Shown here: positions 19,760 through 28,627 of the stretch, in pieces
Position numbering within the stretch: position 1 is the first letter of the stretch
How the letters are laid out: every line of letters starts with the position of its first letter
Assembly (NCBI GenBank): GCA_937975855.1
Contig: CALJTT010000005.1
Span: 1 to 52,944 of the forward strand
DNA: 52,944 nt
Origin: Minisyncoccota bacterium
Lineage (GTDB): Bacteria > Patescibacteriota > Minisyncoccia > Phycocordibacterales > UBA918
Reading direction: 5' to 3'
The notes under the pieces: generated by a model
What the model saw: the letters and a program-made list of their open reading frames with translations, nothing else
Database searches by the model: none
What the model was told of the DNA's origin: nothing
Made by a program: the position numbers and the translations under genes

Positions 19760-20287
19760 CGCGTCGAGTTGCAGCGTGGTACAGATTCGCCAGACCGTGC
19801 ATCCCTTGTGGAAGAACCTGTGGCACAGATCAAACACGATCTCACCACTGTGCTTGCCCCCAAGTTAATCCGTCTGGGTGCTCTCGGGTATCAGTGCTGT
19901 GATGTGCTGTGTGATCAGTCTGGTCAGTTGTATTGGACGGATCTCAACCCTCGTCCTGGGGCGATCGTCTATGTCTATGAGCTGGTGAAGCGTCTGGTAC
20001 AGCAGCACCACCTTTACCCCTTGGACACTGCGACGGACACACCCAATACGGGAGTGTATCACCGCAGCGTTGCTCTGCCAGCAGGCTGCCGGACATTCCA
20101 GGCAGTGCAGCAACGGCTGGGAGACTTGCTGCCGCCTGACGGGGAGGGATTTGTAGTGGTGGGCAATCCCGGCCTTATCCCGTTTGGGAGTCTCGACATC
20201 ACGGCAGTGGTGTCACGGTATACAGGTGATAACAGCGCTGTGGCAGCATCGCTTTGGTCGCAGGTGGATCATACACTTAGTCAGTGA
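19760..20287 (+). pseudogene. 5'-truncated ATP-grasp ligase C-terminal part
   Basis: LIRLGALGYQCCDVLCDQSGQLYWTDLNPRPGAIVYVYELV; the track ORF start at 19682 lies inside the antisense remnant. Confidence 0.5.
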
Positions 20288-20367
20288 AATGGTCCGATCA
20301 GCAAAAACAAAAAAGAGGGGTTCGCCCCTCTTTTTCTTATAGTAAAGAACATTGCTATACTTCTTGC

Positions 20368-21180
20368 ATGAAACTCTATTCGTGGAACGTTAATGGTATT
20401 CGGGCGGTGCAGAAGAAGGGTTTGCTTGAACCTTTTCTGGCGAAACATCAGCCGGATGTTCTGTGTATCCAGGAAACAAAGGCTCAGCCTGACCAGGTCG
20501 AGGATGATTTTGCTGAGTTGTTCCCTGAATACCACCAATATTGGTACTCAGCCGAGAAAAAAGGCTACAGTAGCACGGCCATTTTCACCAAAACTGAACC
20601 ATTGGACGTATTGAACGGATTGCCAGAAGATATAGTAAAAGCCTTTGATTTAAAAGATTCATACGGTGATACTAATAACGAAGGGCGCGTGATGGTGGCT
20701 GAGTACGATCCTTTTTACATCGCGACAGTCTATACCCCAAATGCCAAAGACGACTTGTCGCGTATAGCTACGCGGCAGCAGTGGGACCCGGCGTTTCTGG
20801 CATACATGAAACAGCTGCAGACGGTGAAACCGGTCGTGTTTTGTGGCGATTTCAATGTGGCACATACGGAACTGGACCTGGCGCGACCAAAACCTAATGT
20901 AGGGAAGAAGGGATTTACAGCAGAAGAACGGTCGGGGTTCGATGCGATGTTGGCCGCAGACTTTGTCGATACCTTGCGAGTGTTCGAGCCTGAAACAACT
21001 GATCTCTATACCTGGTGGAGTCACTGGGGTGGAGCGAGGGAACGTAATGTTGGCTGGCGGATCGACTATGTAATGGCACACGAGAGCCTTAAAGATTTGC
21101 TGCAGAACGCACGAATCCACCCAACTGTATTAGGGAGTGATCATTGTCCAGTGTCGGTAGAAATGGCCGTGGAACTATAA
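20368..21180 (+). CDS. xth: exodeoxyribonuclease III / AP endonuclease
   Basis: MKLYSWNVNGIRAVQKKGL, CIQETKAQPDQ, CGDFNVAHTELDLARPK, WRIDYVM, GSDHCPV. Confidence 0.95.
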   Translation: MKLYSWNVNGIRAVQKKGLLEPFLAKHQPDVLCIQETKAQPDQVEDDFAELFPEYHQYWYSAEKKGYSSTAIFTKTEPLDVLNGLPEDIVKAFDLKDSYGDTNNEGRVMVAEYDPFYIATVYTPNAKDDLSRIATRQQWDPAFLAYMKQLQTVKPVVFCGDFNVAHTELDLARPKPNVGKKGFTAEERSGFDAMLAADFVDTLRVFEPETTDLYTWWSHWGGARERNVGWRIDYVMAHESLKDLLQNARIHPTVLGSDHCPVSVEMAVEL

Positions 21181-21244
21181 AAGACACTTATCCCCACTTA
21201 TACACAACTTGTCCTTTACACTGTCCTTGAGAGTGCTATTCTCT

Positions 21245-21570
21245 ATGTAGGCCCAGCAAGGGCGCGCAACTCCCCCGGTGAGATCTGCACAGGAAACATC
21301 CTGAACAGACCCCACCGGAGGAATCGTAAAGAGATCATTCACAAGAACTGAGTTTATTACCTCCAAACTCTATTTGAACAAATTTTGTTCAAAACCACCC
21401 AAAAACGATCATTTCTACAAAGAAAAGATCAAGTACAACGAAGAGCTTCAACACCGGTTCGATCATTTAGATCACCACATGAAGCTACAATAGCTTCAAG
21501 CAAGCTCCAAAAGGCCCGGAAGTCGGGCGGCCAGGATACTGGCCATCGACTCCCGGGCCTTTTCTAATGC
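21245..21570 (+). ncRNA. candidate structured non-coding RNA
   Basis: Promoter-like TTTACA-N16-TATTCT, nested stems CCGGTG/CACCGG (21275-21318) around AGGA-aaca-TCCT (21291-21302), GC-rich hairpin terminator near 21513-21565, no convincing ORF. Confidence 0.4.
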
Positions 21571-21591
21571 TTGGTTCTAATATAAAAGACA

Positions 21592-23067
21592 TTAATTAAC
21601 CTTATGCTCCCGTTTAATGTCCTTTAAAGCAGCAGCTTCTTCCTCTTCTTGTTTACGTTTCCCTGCCTCGGCCAATTCCCTTAATTCTTTTTCCTCTAGT
21701 TTAAATAGTTCCACACCGCGGGCCTCCATATGTTCGACTGTGTTTTTACTCGCGTCCTCTAACGCTTCTTCAAGTAGAGCGTGTAACACCCAACCTAGTT
21801 TACGTCCAGGCTTCTCGCCGGTTAGTTCCATCAAACGATCTCCGTTTGTCTTGAGCATTTTGACGCTGATTGGGTCGCGCAACGCTTCGTCTACCATCGC
21901 TTTGTATTTACGAAACCGAAAGGGCTGTTCTTTGGGTCGCCCAGTACCTACTCGGTCACAAACCCTTAAGTTTAAGAGGTTTTCGATGTTATCTTCCCCT
22001 ATCCGGGTGATGGTTCGCCTCACTGCCGACAGAGTAATCTCGTCTGGGTCAGCAAAAAACATATGCCAGCGCACCAGGTTAACGACTTGTTCAGTTAGTT
22101 CGCGCGGTGCCCGCAGATGTTTGAGGATAGACTTGGCCATTCTGGCTCCCACTACCTCATGACCGTAGAAAGAGTATTCCTTGTGCTTCCCTTTTCCTCG
22201 AGTGCGCGGTTTGGCCACATCGTGTAACAGGGCCGCATAGCGCATAAACAAAGGATATTCCTTGTCTGCCGCTGCCTGACAGGTCCGCAGATTGTGCTCG
22301 TAGACGTCAAACGCATGCGCCCCGCCCTGGTCACAGCCGATTCCTTCTAGTAGTTCTGGAATGACGTATTTGAGCAAACCTAGGCGTTCCATCATGACAA
22401 TCCCTTGCAACGGGGTGTCTGACATCAAGAGTCTTGAGAACTCGTCTGCAATTCGTTCGACAGCAATACGTTCTAGGTTAAGGCTATTTGCATGAATGGA
22501 CGCCATGGTCTCGCTTTCAATAGCAAAGTTAAGCTGAGCTGCCAGACGCACCGCCCGCATCATACGCAGAGCGTCTTCGTTAAAGCGTTCATCTGGGTTC
22601 CCTACGGTCTTGAGGCGCTTTTTCTCTAGGTCCCCTGCCCCGTCAAACAGGTCAACTGTTGTTTGGTCGGCAATGCGGTAGGCAATGGCGTTGATGGTGA
22701 AGTCCCGCCGTTCCAGGTCCTCTTCTAGCGATACACCAAACTCGACCTTGTCAGGTCGTCGGGCGTCTGAGTACTCGCTTTCGGTTCGATATGGGGTGAC
22801 CTCGATGATTTGCAGAGTCTCTGCCTCGCTATCAGTTTTAACTCCGACAGTTCCAAAATCGTTGTTACAGAAGGTTTCATCCTCGCCCCACAACGCTTGA
22901 ATTTGGCCTGGGTGAGCGTCTGTCGTCAGGTCCCAGTCTTTTGGAGTGCGTCCCAGCAGCAGGTCACGCGTGCATCCACCCACCAAATACGCTGTATAGC
23001 CAGCCTTTTCCAGGGTGTCTGCAACGTGTTGTACCTCAACAGGGATATTGGTGGGAGAAATTTGCAT
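21592..23067 (-). CDS. CCA tRNA nucleotidyltransferase / poly(A) polymerase family with HD domain
   Basis: YLVGGCTRDLLLGRTPKDWDLTTDA, RRDFTINAIAYR, LLHDVAKPRT; start MQISPTNIPVEV. Confidence 0.95.
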   Translation of the reverse strand: MQISPTNIPVEVQHVADTLEKAGYTAYLVGGCTRDLLLGRTPKDWDLTTDAHPGQIQALWGEDETFCNNDFGTVGVKTDSEAETLQIIEVTPYRTESEYSDARRPDKVEFGVSLEEDLERRDFTINAIAYRIADQTTVDLFDGAGDLEKKRLKTVGNPDERFNEDALRMMRAVRLAAQLNFAIESETMASIHANSLNLERIAVERIADEFSRLLMSDTPLQGIVMMERLGLLKYVIPELLEGIGCDQGGAHAFDVYEHNLRTCQAAADKEYPLFMRYAALLHDVAKPRTRGKGKHKEYSFYGHEVVGARMAKSILKHLRAPRELTEQVVNLVRWHMFFADPDEITLSAVRRTITRIGEDNIENLLNLRVCDRVGTGRPKEQPFRFRKYKAMVDEALRDPISVKMLKTNGDRLMELTGEKPGRKLGWVLHALLEEALEDASKNTVEHMEARGVELFKLEEKELRELAEAGKRKQEEEEAAALKDIKREHKVN

Positions 23068-23132
23068 CGTTCTATTGTAGCAAAATAACGTTGCTTTTTC
23101 GCTTGTTTGACGTATCATGTCAACGTTCACTT

Positions 23133-23204
23133 GCACCTATAGTGAAATGGATATCATTACTGACTTCGGATCAGTCGTTGGGGGTTCGAATCCCTCTGGG
23201 TGCA
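23133..23204 (+). tRNA. tRNA-Arg(TCG)
   Basis: Acceptor GCACCTA/TGGGTGC, anticodon stem ACTGA-CTTCGGA-TCAGT, T-loop GGGTTCGAATCCC. Confidence 0.93.
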
Positions 23205-23398
23205 CATAAACAAAAAGATCTACCTTTAGGTAGGTCTTTTTGTTTACTGGTTAGCATCTGGGATGAGAAAGGCGGAAAAACACAGTCTGGGAGACTGTGA
23301 ATTTGAGCCAGGGTCGTGAGCGTATAGTTTCAAGGAGCAAAGCGACTATGAAAGTAACGACTCCTGACCGAATCCCTCTGTTTGTTATAATCACTGGA

Positions 23399-23683
23399 AT
23401 GGAACTATTGGAAAAATACCTAGAGACGTTTAAAAAAGAAGGTTTTTCTAGTGTCTATGCGTGGGAAGATCCAGCTGGCACCACCTATCCTGAACATGCG
23501 CACAAAGGCAAAGTCTCCCTGGCCGTAACAGCTGGCTCAATTACCTTTGATTTTGAAGGTGCGAAGAAAGGGTTGGTCGCTGGCGATCGGTTTGATGTTC
23601 CCGTGGGAGCGTTACACACAGCCGTTGTTGGTCCAGATGGTTGGGCTGTAATGGTGGGTGAAGAGATTGAGGGCGACTCGTAA
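23399..23683 (+). CDS. cupin-domain protein
   Basis: YPEHAHKGKVSLAVTAGSITFDFEG...GDRFDVPVGALHTAVVG. Confidence 0.85.
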   Translation: MELLEKYLETFKKEGFSSVYAWEDPAGTTYPEHAHKGKVSLAVTAGSITFDFEGAKKGLVAGDRFDVPVGALHTAVVGPDGWAVMVGEEIEGDS

Positions 23684-23728
23684 AGATGTGCTGCAATTGA
23701 AGTAGTTTTTGTTATATACTTGTAGCAT

Positions 23729-24013
23729 ATGGAACTCTCGGAACGCTACATGCAAACATTCGAAGATGAAGGCTTCCCTTCTGTTTACGAATGGACTGAC
23801 CCGGCCCGGACTGAATACCCAGAACATGCTCACAAAGGCAAAGTGTCTTTGTTCTTGACCGACGGGTCAATCACTATCGATTTTGAAGGAACTTTTAAGG
23901 AATTAAAGGCCGGAGACAGATTCGATGTGCCAATCGGCAAATTACACACAGCTACGGTCGGCCCACGCGGGTGGATTGTAGTGGTTGGCGAGGAATTTGA
24001 GGAGGGGCCATAA
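23729..24013 (+). CDS. cupin-domain protein (tandem paralog)
   Basis: YPEHAHKGKVSLFLTDGSITIDFEG...GDRFDVPIGKLHTATVG. Confidence 0.85.
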   Translation: MELSERYMQTFEDEGFPSVYEWTDPARTEYPEHAHKGKVSLFLTDGSITIDFEGTFKELKAGDRFDVPIGKLHTATVGPRGWIVVVGEEFEEGP

Positions 24014-24115
24014 ATTAATTTGCACAATAAGCAGCAAAACAATCCCGCTTACCCTAGCGGGTTTGTTTATATCTCAAACGAAACATATGTAAATAGTATA
24101 TAATATACAAACTAT

Positions 24116-24781
24116 ATGGTTCGGAATCAGGAAAATTATGATCAGGCGGTGCAATTGCGAGAGCGCGGCTTTACCCTGCAAGAGATCGCTAGGGTATGCG
24201 ATGTGTCGAAGTCTACGGTCAGTAAATGGTTGAAAAACAACGCTATTTCAGCGAATATCACCAAACAAAACAAACGTCGGGCTGGGCAAGAAAACGCCAA
24301 GCGACTGAAGCTGATGCAGAAGGCGCGTGGTGTCGAGCGCGCGACTCGGTACTCTGAGTCACTAAAAAATGCTGAGACAGAGTTCAAGCACTACAAAACC
24401 TCTACCCTCTTTATGGCTGGTCTTATGTTGTATTCAGCGCACGGTGACCGCCAGAACGCGTCTAAGGTGCGGTTCTCCTCAACGGACGCTCAGGCCCACA
24501 AGATCTTTATAAAGTTTGCCAAAGAGTACCTGGGCGTTGATGTGGGTGACATACGTTTGTGGTTACAGCTGTATCAGGATCAAACCGAATCTGTCTGTAT
24601 GAAACGCTGGAAGAAATTCACTGGTCTTCCCTACCAACAGTTTTATCGCACCCAATTTGTGCAAACGAATACAAAAAACGCATTGCATTATGGTGTTGGA
24701 AATACTATAATCAGCCGCACAGTTTTGCAGAGAAAGTTACTTAAATGGGTAGACTTAGCGCAGAAAGAGCTTGCAAAATAA
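24116..24781 (+). CDS. HTH plus LAGLIDADG-like domain protein
   Basis: AVQLRERGFTLQEIARVCDVSKSTVSKWLKN HTH; FMAGLMLYSAHGD...VRFSSTDAQAHKIFIKFAKEYL. Confidence 0.65.
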   Translation: MVRNQENYDQAVQLRERGFTLQEIARVCDVSKSTVSKWLKNNAISANITKQNKRRAGQENAKRLKLMQKARGVERATRYSESLKNAETEFKHYKTSTLFMAGLMLYSAHGDRQNASKVRFSSTDAQAHKIFIKFAKEYLGVDVGDIRLWLQLYQDQTESVCMKRWKKFTGLPYQQFYRTQFVQTNTKNALHYGVGNTIISRTVLQRKLLKWVDLAQKELAK

Positions 24782-24796
24782 GGATACTTTCACACC

Positions 24797-24867
24797 GCGG
24801 CTATAGTTAAGTGGTATAACACATCGTTGCCAACGATGAATCAAGAGTTCGATTCTCTTTAGCCGCA
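24797..24867 (+). tRNA. tRNA-Gly(GCC)
   Basis: GCGGCTA/TAGCCGC acceptor, CATCG-TTGCCAA-CGATG anticodon arm, GAGTTCGATTCTC T-arm. Confidence 0.95.
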
Positions 24868-24963
24868 CCGTCAACAAAACACCAGCTGATGCTGGTGTTT
24901 TGTTTTGAAAGATTGTGCATGTAGCTGACGTATACTAGAAATATAGACATTTATTTTCTTACT

Positions 24964-25608
24964 ATGAAACAAACATCACAATCAGGTTTTTCAACGTTAC
25001 AAATCATTCTTGCCCTAACGGCCACTGCGGTTGTGTTTGGTTTGATATCGACCTTCTCGGGATCGCCTAAAGAGCAAGTGACGGCTGATACGTCAGGGGA
25101 AGTTAGAGAGAGTGACACTCCAATCGAAACATACGCCAACAACAAAGCTGCCGAATTGGTTGCCCCAGCAACAGAGGCAATAACAGAAAAGAACGAGGAA
25201 ATAAAGGCTGAAATGGACGTGGAGACAGTTGAGACGCCGATTGTTGAGTCAGAACCCGTTGTCGTAGAAACAGCCCCTACCCCAGAGCCGGTAGTTGTTG
25301 CGACGGCAGGAACTTTTACAGAATATGATGAGTCGAAGCTTGCGGCGGATGGTACTAATGTGTTGTTCTTCCACGCTGATTGGTGTCCGTCTTGTCGTGG
25401 CTTAGAGAAAGACCTGAATGCTAATCTCAGCGAGATTCCAGAAAACGTGCATATTTTAAAGCTAGATTACGACACTGAGACTGAATTGAAGAAGAAGTAT
25501 AAGGTTATTCGGCAGCACACTATGGTTGTGGTTGATGCTGACGGGAATGAGATTAAGAAATTAACCGGTCTAACTAACACGCTCAATCAGGTTCTGAGCC
25601 AGCTTTAG
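24964..25608 (+). CDS. membrane-anchored thioredoxin-like protein
   Basis: N-terminal TM; NVLFFHADWCPSCRGLEKDL active site CPSC. Confidence 0.88.
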   Translation: MKQTSQSGFSTLQIILALTATAVVFGLISTFSGSPKEQVTADTSGEVRESDTPIETYANNKAAELVAPATEAITEKNEEIKAEMDVETVETPIVESEPVVVETAPTPEPVVVATAGTFTEYDESKLAADGTNVLFFHADWCPSCRGLEKDLNANLSEIPENVHILKLDYDTETELKKKYKVIRQHTMVVVDADGNEIKKLTGLTNTLNQVLSQL

Positions 25609-25611
25609 TCT

Positions 25612-26355
25612 ATGGAAATTGAGACACTAACACTTTCCTTCCTAGCCCTGTCATTTTTCTCTGGAGTTTTGACAGTTTTGGCGCCTTGCATATTACCTTT
25701 GCTGCCGGTAATCATTGGTAGTAGCGCTGGTGCACGCAGCAAAGCTACGCCGTACATCGTCATTGGTTCCCTATCGCTGTCGATTATCGTGTTTACTTAC
25801 CTTCTGAAGGCGAGCACGCTGTTTATCGACATCCCGACGTCATTCTGGGCTTATTTTTCAGGCTCTATTCTACTTGTGATTGGTTTGATTTTTGCCTTCC
25901 CTGCCCTATGGGAGCGCGTACCAGGGGTTAGCAAGCTATCGACCAGCGGAAATGCCGTTATTGGCAGCGGGTACACCAAGAAAAGCTTTTGGGGCGACGC
26001 AACTATTGGTGCTGCCCTTGGCCCAGTGTTCTCTAGCTGCAGTCCCACCTACTTCCTTATCTTGGCTGCTGTTCTCCCTGCTAGTTTCTGGCTAGGTACG
26101 GTGTATCTACTGGCGTATGTTGCCGGATTAGCCTTTGTGTTGTTAATGATTGCCCTACTTGGCCAACGGTTTGTGAGCAACATCGCTTGGGCCGCCAATC
26201 CTCACGGATGGTTCAAACGCGGAATCGGCGTGCTGTTCCTGGTAGTTGGTCTAGCTATCTTTACAGGCTTAGACAAACAGTTCGAAGCGTTTATTCTTGA
26301 TACAGGCTTCAACACAGTACAGTTTGAGAACCGTCTGTTAGAGGAAACTCTCTAA
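25612..26355 (+). CDS. CcdA/DsbD-like transmembrane electron-transfer protein
   Basis: Multi-TM; SGVLTVLAPCILPLLPVIIG and GPVFSSCSPTYFLIL. Confidence 0.88.
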   Translation: MEIETLTLSFLALSFFSGVLTVLAPCILPLLPVIIGSSAGARSKATPYIVIGSLSLSIIVFTYLLKASTLFIDIPTSFWAYFSGSILLVIGLIFAFPALWERVPGVSKLSTSGNAVIGSGYTKKSFWGDATIGAALGPVFSSCSPTYFLILAAVLPASFWLGTVYLLAYVAGLAFVLLMIALLGQRFVSNIAWAANPHGWFKRGIGVLFLVVGLAIFTGLDKQFEAFILDTGFNTVQFENRLLEETL

Positions 26356-26461
26356 CTGTGTAAAAGACTGGGGATATGGGGATAAAGGACAGACTAACCA
26401 GTCTGTCCTTTATTGTTATTTGTTATAATACAAGGATATTATGGATATATACTTAGATATA

Positions 26462-26951
26462 TGTACCACGTGAAACGTTATACATGAAACAAGTTGATAA
26501 AAAAGGTAAAAGAAACCAAGTTGGTGCGTATGGTGAACAAATTGGTGTTAGATTCCTTGAAAATAAAGGTTTCTCTATTCTAGACACAAATTACCTCAAG
26601 AAATGGGGTGAAATTGATATTGTTGCACGGGAAACGGTGGGCAAGAAGGAGTTAGTTCACTTTGTGGAGGTTAAAACCGTTTCTTATGAAACAAGGGAAG
26701 CTTTAAATAATGCCGTTTCCCATGAAACTTGGCGGCCAGAAGAGCAGGTGACAGCATCTAAGCTTAAGAAGCTGCATAGAGTGATAGAAACTTGGCTATT
26801 GGAGCATAACTACGAATTTGACTGGCAAATAGACGTTCTGGCAGTAAGGATTGTTTTGCAAGAGAAGCACGCGACCGTGAAGTACATCCCTAATGTTATT
26901 TAGTTTAAGTAGTTTCATGTGCAACAGGGTATAGGTGTACCACGTGAAACG
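26462..26951. repeat. cluster of five parS-like palindromes
   Basis: 26462-26477 TGTACCACGTGAAACG; 26678-26693 CGTTTCTTATGAAACA; 26714-26729 CGTTTCCCATGAAACT; 26911-26926 AGTTTCATGTGCAACA; 26936-26951 TGTACCACGTGAAACG. Confidence 0.55.
26484..26903 (+). CDS. yraN: YraN-family (UPF0102) putative nuclease
   Basis: GAYGEQIGVRFLENKGFSILDTNYLKKWGEIDIVARE...HFVEVKT. Confidence 0.9.
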   Translation: MKQVDKKGKRNQVGAYGEQIGVRFLENKGFSILDTNYLKKWGEIDIVARETVGKKELVHFVEVKTVSYETREALNNAVSHETWRPEEQVTASKLKKLHRVIETWLLEHNYEFDWQIDVLAVRIVLQEKHATVKYIPNVI

Positions 26952-27063
26952 TTTGTCACTACATTATTCTTTATAATAATTAATATTGTTTGTAATTTGG
27001 CAGAACACTTTTGCTCAAAAGAAAACCGTCCAGACTAGATGTCTGGACGGTTTTCTTTTTCTG

Positions 27064-27134
27064 TCGGGGAGCGGAGAATCGAACTCCGGCCACACGCTCC
27101 CAAAGCGCGTACACTACCATTATGCTACACCCCG
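27064..27134 (-). tRNA. tRNA-Pro(TGG)
   Basis: CGGGGTG...CGCGC-TTTGGGA-GCGTG...CGGAG-TTCGATT-CTCCG...CTCCCCG; one T-T mismatch in acceptor stem. Confidence 0.85.
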
Positions 27135-27296
27135 AGCGAGCTGGCAGATAAAAGTTTACTTTTATCTGAGCTGCGAGCGAAGGGGTGAAAGCTTTTGCTT
27201 ACACCCTCGGAACGTTGTTCCACTTCACGCTCGAACTGGTGACCAATGTGTCACCAAAGTCCGCAAAATATACCACCTCTACGACAAAAATGCGAG

Positions 27297-27671
27297 TCAG
27301 TTAATCCTTCCAAGTAATGCAGAAAAATCGCCCAGTCGGGTCACGCTAGAATGAAAGTGGAAAATAGTCTCGTCACTATGGTGACCAATGGCGTATATTG
27401 GAACATTGTTTGCTAAAGCTGCGCCCATCTCAACATACATTCCGGTGCCGCCAGGATCGCCGACTATTATAAAAAATTCAGCCTCAGCTATGGCCTCAAT
27501 CTCAGTTGTGGCTAGTTGTGCAGCATCAGCAAGGTGCTTTGTGTATGGTCGATCAAAATAATCCGCTTTAGTCCAATCGAAGGTCATCTTGTGATCTCGT
27601 TTATTCAGCTCCTTGATCATTTCCTGTACCTCAGGAATACGTTTGGTTCGTGACGAAATATAGAATCTCAT
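27297..27671 (-). CDS. nucleoside 2-deoxyribosyltransferase-like protein
   Basis: MRFYISSRTK...AIAEAEFFIIVGDPGGTGMYVEMGAALANNVPIYAIG. Confidence 0.7.
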   Translation of the reverse strand: MRFYISSRTKRIPEVQEMIKELNKRDHKMTFDWTKADYFDRPYTKHLADAAQLATTEIEAIAEAEFFIIVGDPGGTGMYVEMGAALANNVPIYAIGHHSDETIFHFHSSVTRLGDFSALLGRIN

Positions 27672-27720
27672 GTTCTGAATTATACATAATTACAAATCTG
27701 GTAGAATGTGAGAAATTTCT

Positions 27721-28602
27721 ATGGAACTCTGGTTTTTATTTGCTATTGCAGGGATGTTGTTTTCGGGATTGTCCAACTTTATTTTTAAGTTGGCAGCAAA
27801 GAATAACTTTGATTCGGAAGCTTTTAGTTTATATGGTGGAGTTACTTCTATAATTTTGTTGACACCTGTAGTGCTCTTGTTCGACACGTTTTATTTGGAG
27901 CAACCAGTCGCTGCGGGGATAATTTTTGTGGCCAGTATCGTCGCGGCGTTCATTGGAGTGTGGAAGGTGTACGCTTTGCGTTTTATTGATACAACGATTT
28001 ACTTTCCTTTGTTCAAGCTGCTTTCACCGCTGATTGCAATTATGATTGGGGTATCATTTTTTGCTGAATCTTTTTCTGGGAAGGAATGGATTGGTCTAGG
28101 GTTAGGGCTTGTGGTTCCTCTACTTTTAATCAATCGAGCAGAGAGTCAGAGACAAAATAACTTGCTGTATGGACTTATGTTGGTAGGGCTTACTGGAGCA
28201 TTGTCTGCCTCGGTAGCGGCCGCTCACAAATGGGCGACTGATCTGTCACCAAACGCACTTACTTTAACTTTGGCTGCTGGCTTCGGTATTGTTGTTGGGT
28301 CTTGGTTAGCATTGATTTTAAAGCGCGGAGTTGTAGCTGGAACTCAGCATATCGTGCAAGTAGAGAATAAAAGGCAGCTTCTCATTTGGGCGACCGCCCG
28401 AAGTGTAGTGGTTAGTGCGTCAGTAGCGTTGGTCTTGTATGCGTACAGTGCCGGCGGTTCTTTGGCAGTGGTGCACACGATCCACTCCATGTACATCCTC
28501 ATCCCCATAGTCCTCGCCATCATCTTCTACAACGAACACTGGAACTGGCAGAAGGCTACAGCGATTGTGTTGTCTGTCGCGTCGTTGGCTTTGTTGGGGT
28601 AG
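27721..28602 (+). CDS. EamA/DMT-superfamily transporter
   Basis: 10-TM pattern ending LIPIVLAIIFYNEHWNWQKATAIVLSVASLALLG. Confidence 0.85.
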   Translation: MELWFLFAIAGMLFSGLSNFIFKLAAKNNFDSEAFSLYGGVTSIILLTPVVLLFDTFYLEQPVAAGIIFVASIVAAFIGVWKVYALRFIDTTIYFPLFKLLSPLIAIMIGVSFFAESFSGKEWIGLGLGLVVPLLLINRAESQRQNNLLYGLMLVGLTGALSASVAAAHKWATDLSPNALTLTLAAGFGIVVGSWLALILKRGVVAGTQHIVQVENKRQLLIWATARSVVVSASVALVLYAYSAGGSLAVVHTIHSMYILIPIVLAIIFYNEHWNWQKATAIVLSVASLALLG

Positions 28603-28627
28603 GGGGATAGTTTGTTATAATGCCAAC

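Noticed and set aside
16223-19800. A simple inversion between the junctions at ~16405 and ~19750 as the cause of both broken gene pairs
   Set aside because: Inverting the segment in silico would join vWA-like to the PurD-like tail and NUDIX to the ATP-grasp tail, which does not restore sensible genes; independent events or a chimera are at least as likely.
19265-19837. 190-aa minus-strand ORF over the gamma-glutamylcyclotransferase-like gene
   Set aside because: Antisense shadow; the plus-strand product is a recognisable family.
21385-21567. 60-aa ORF in the candidate ncRNA region
   Set aside because: Low-complexity Arg/Lys/Ser composition, no RBS, runs into the terminator stem.
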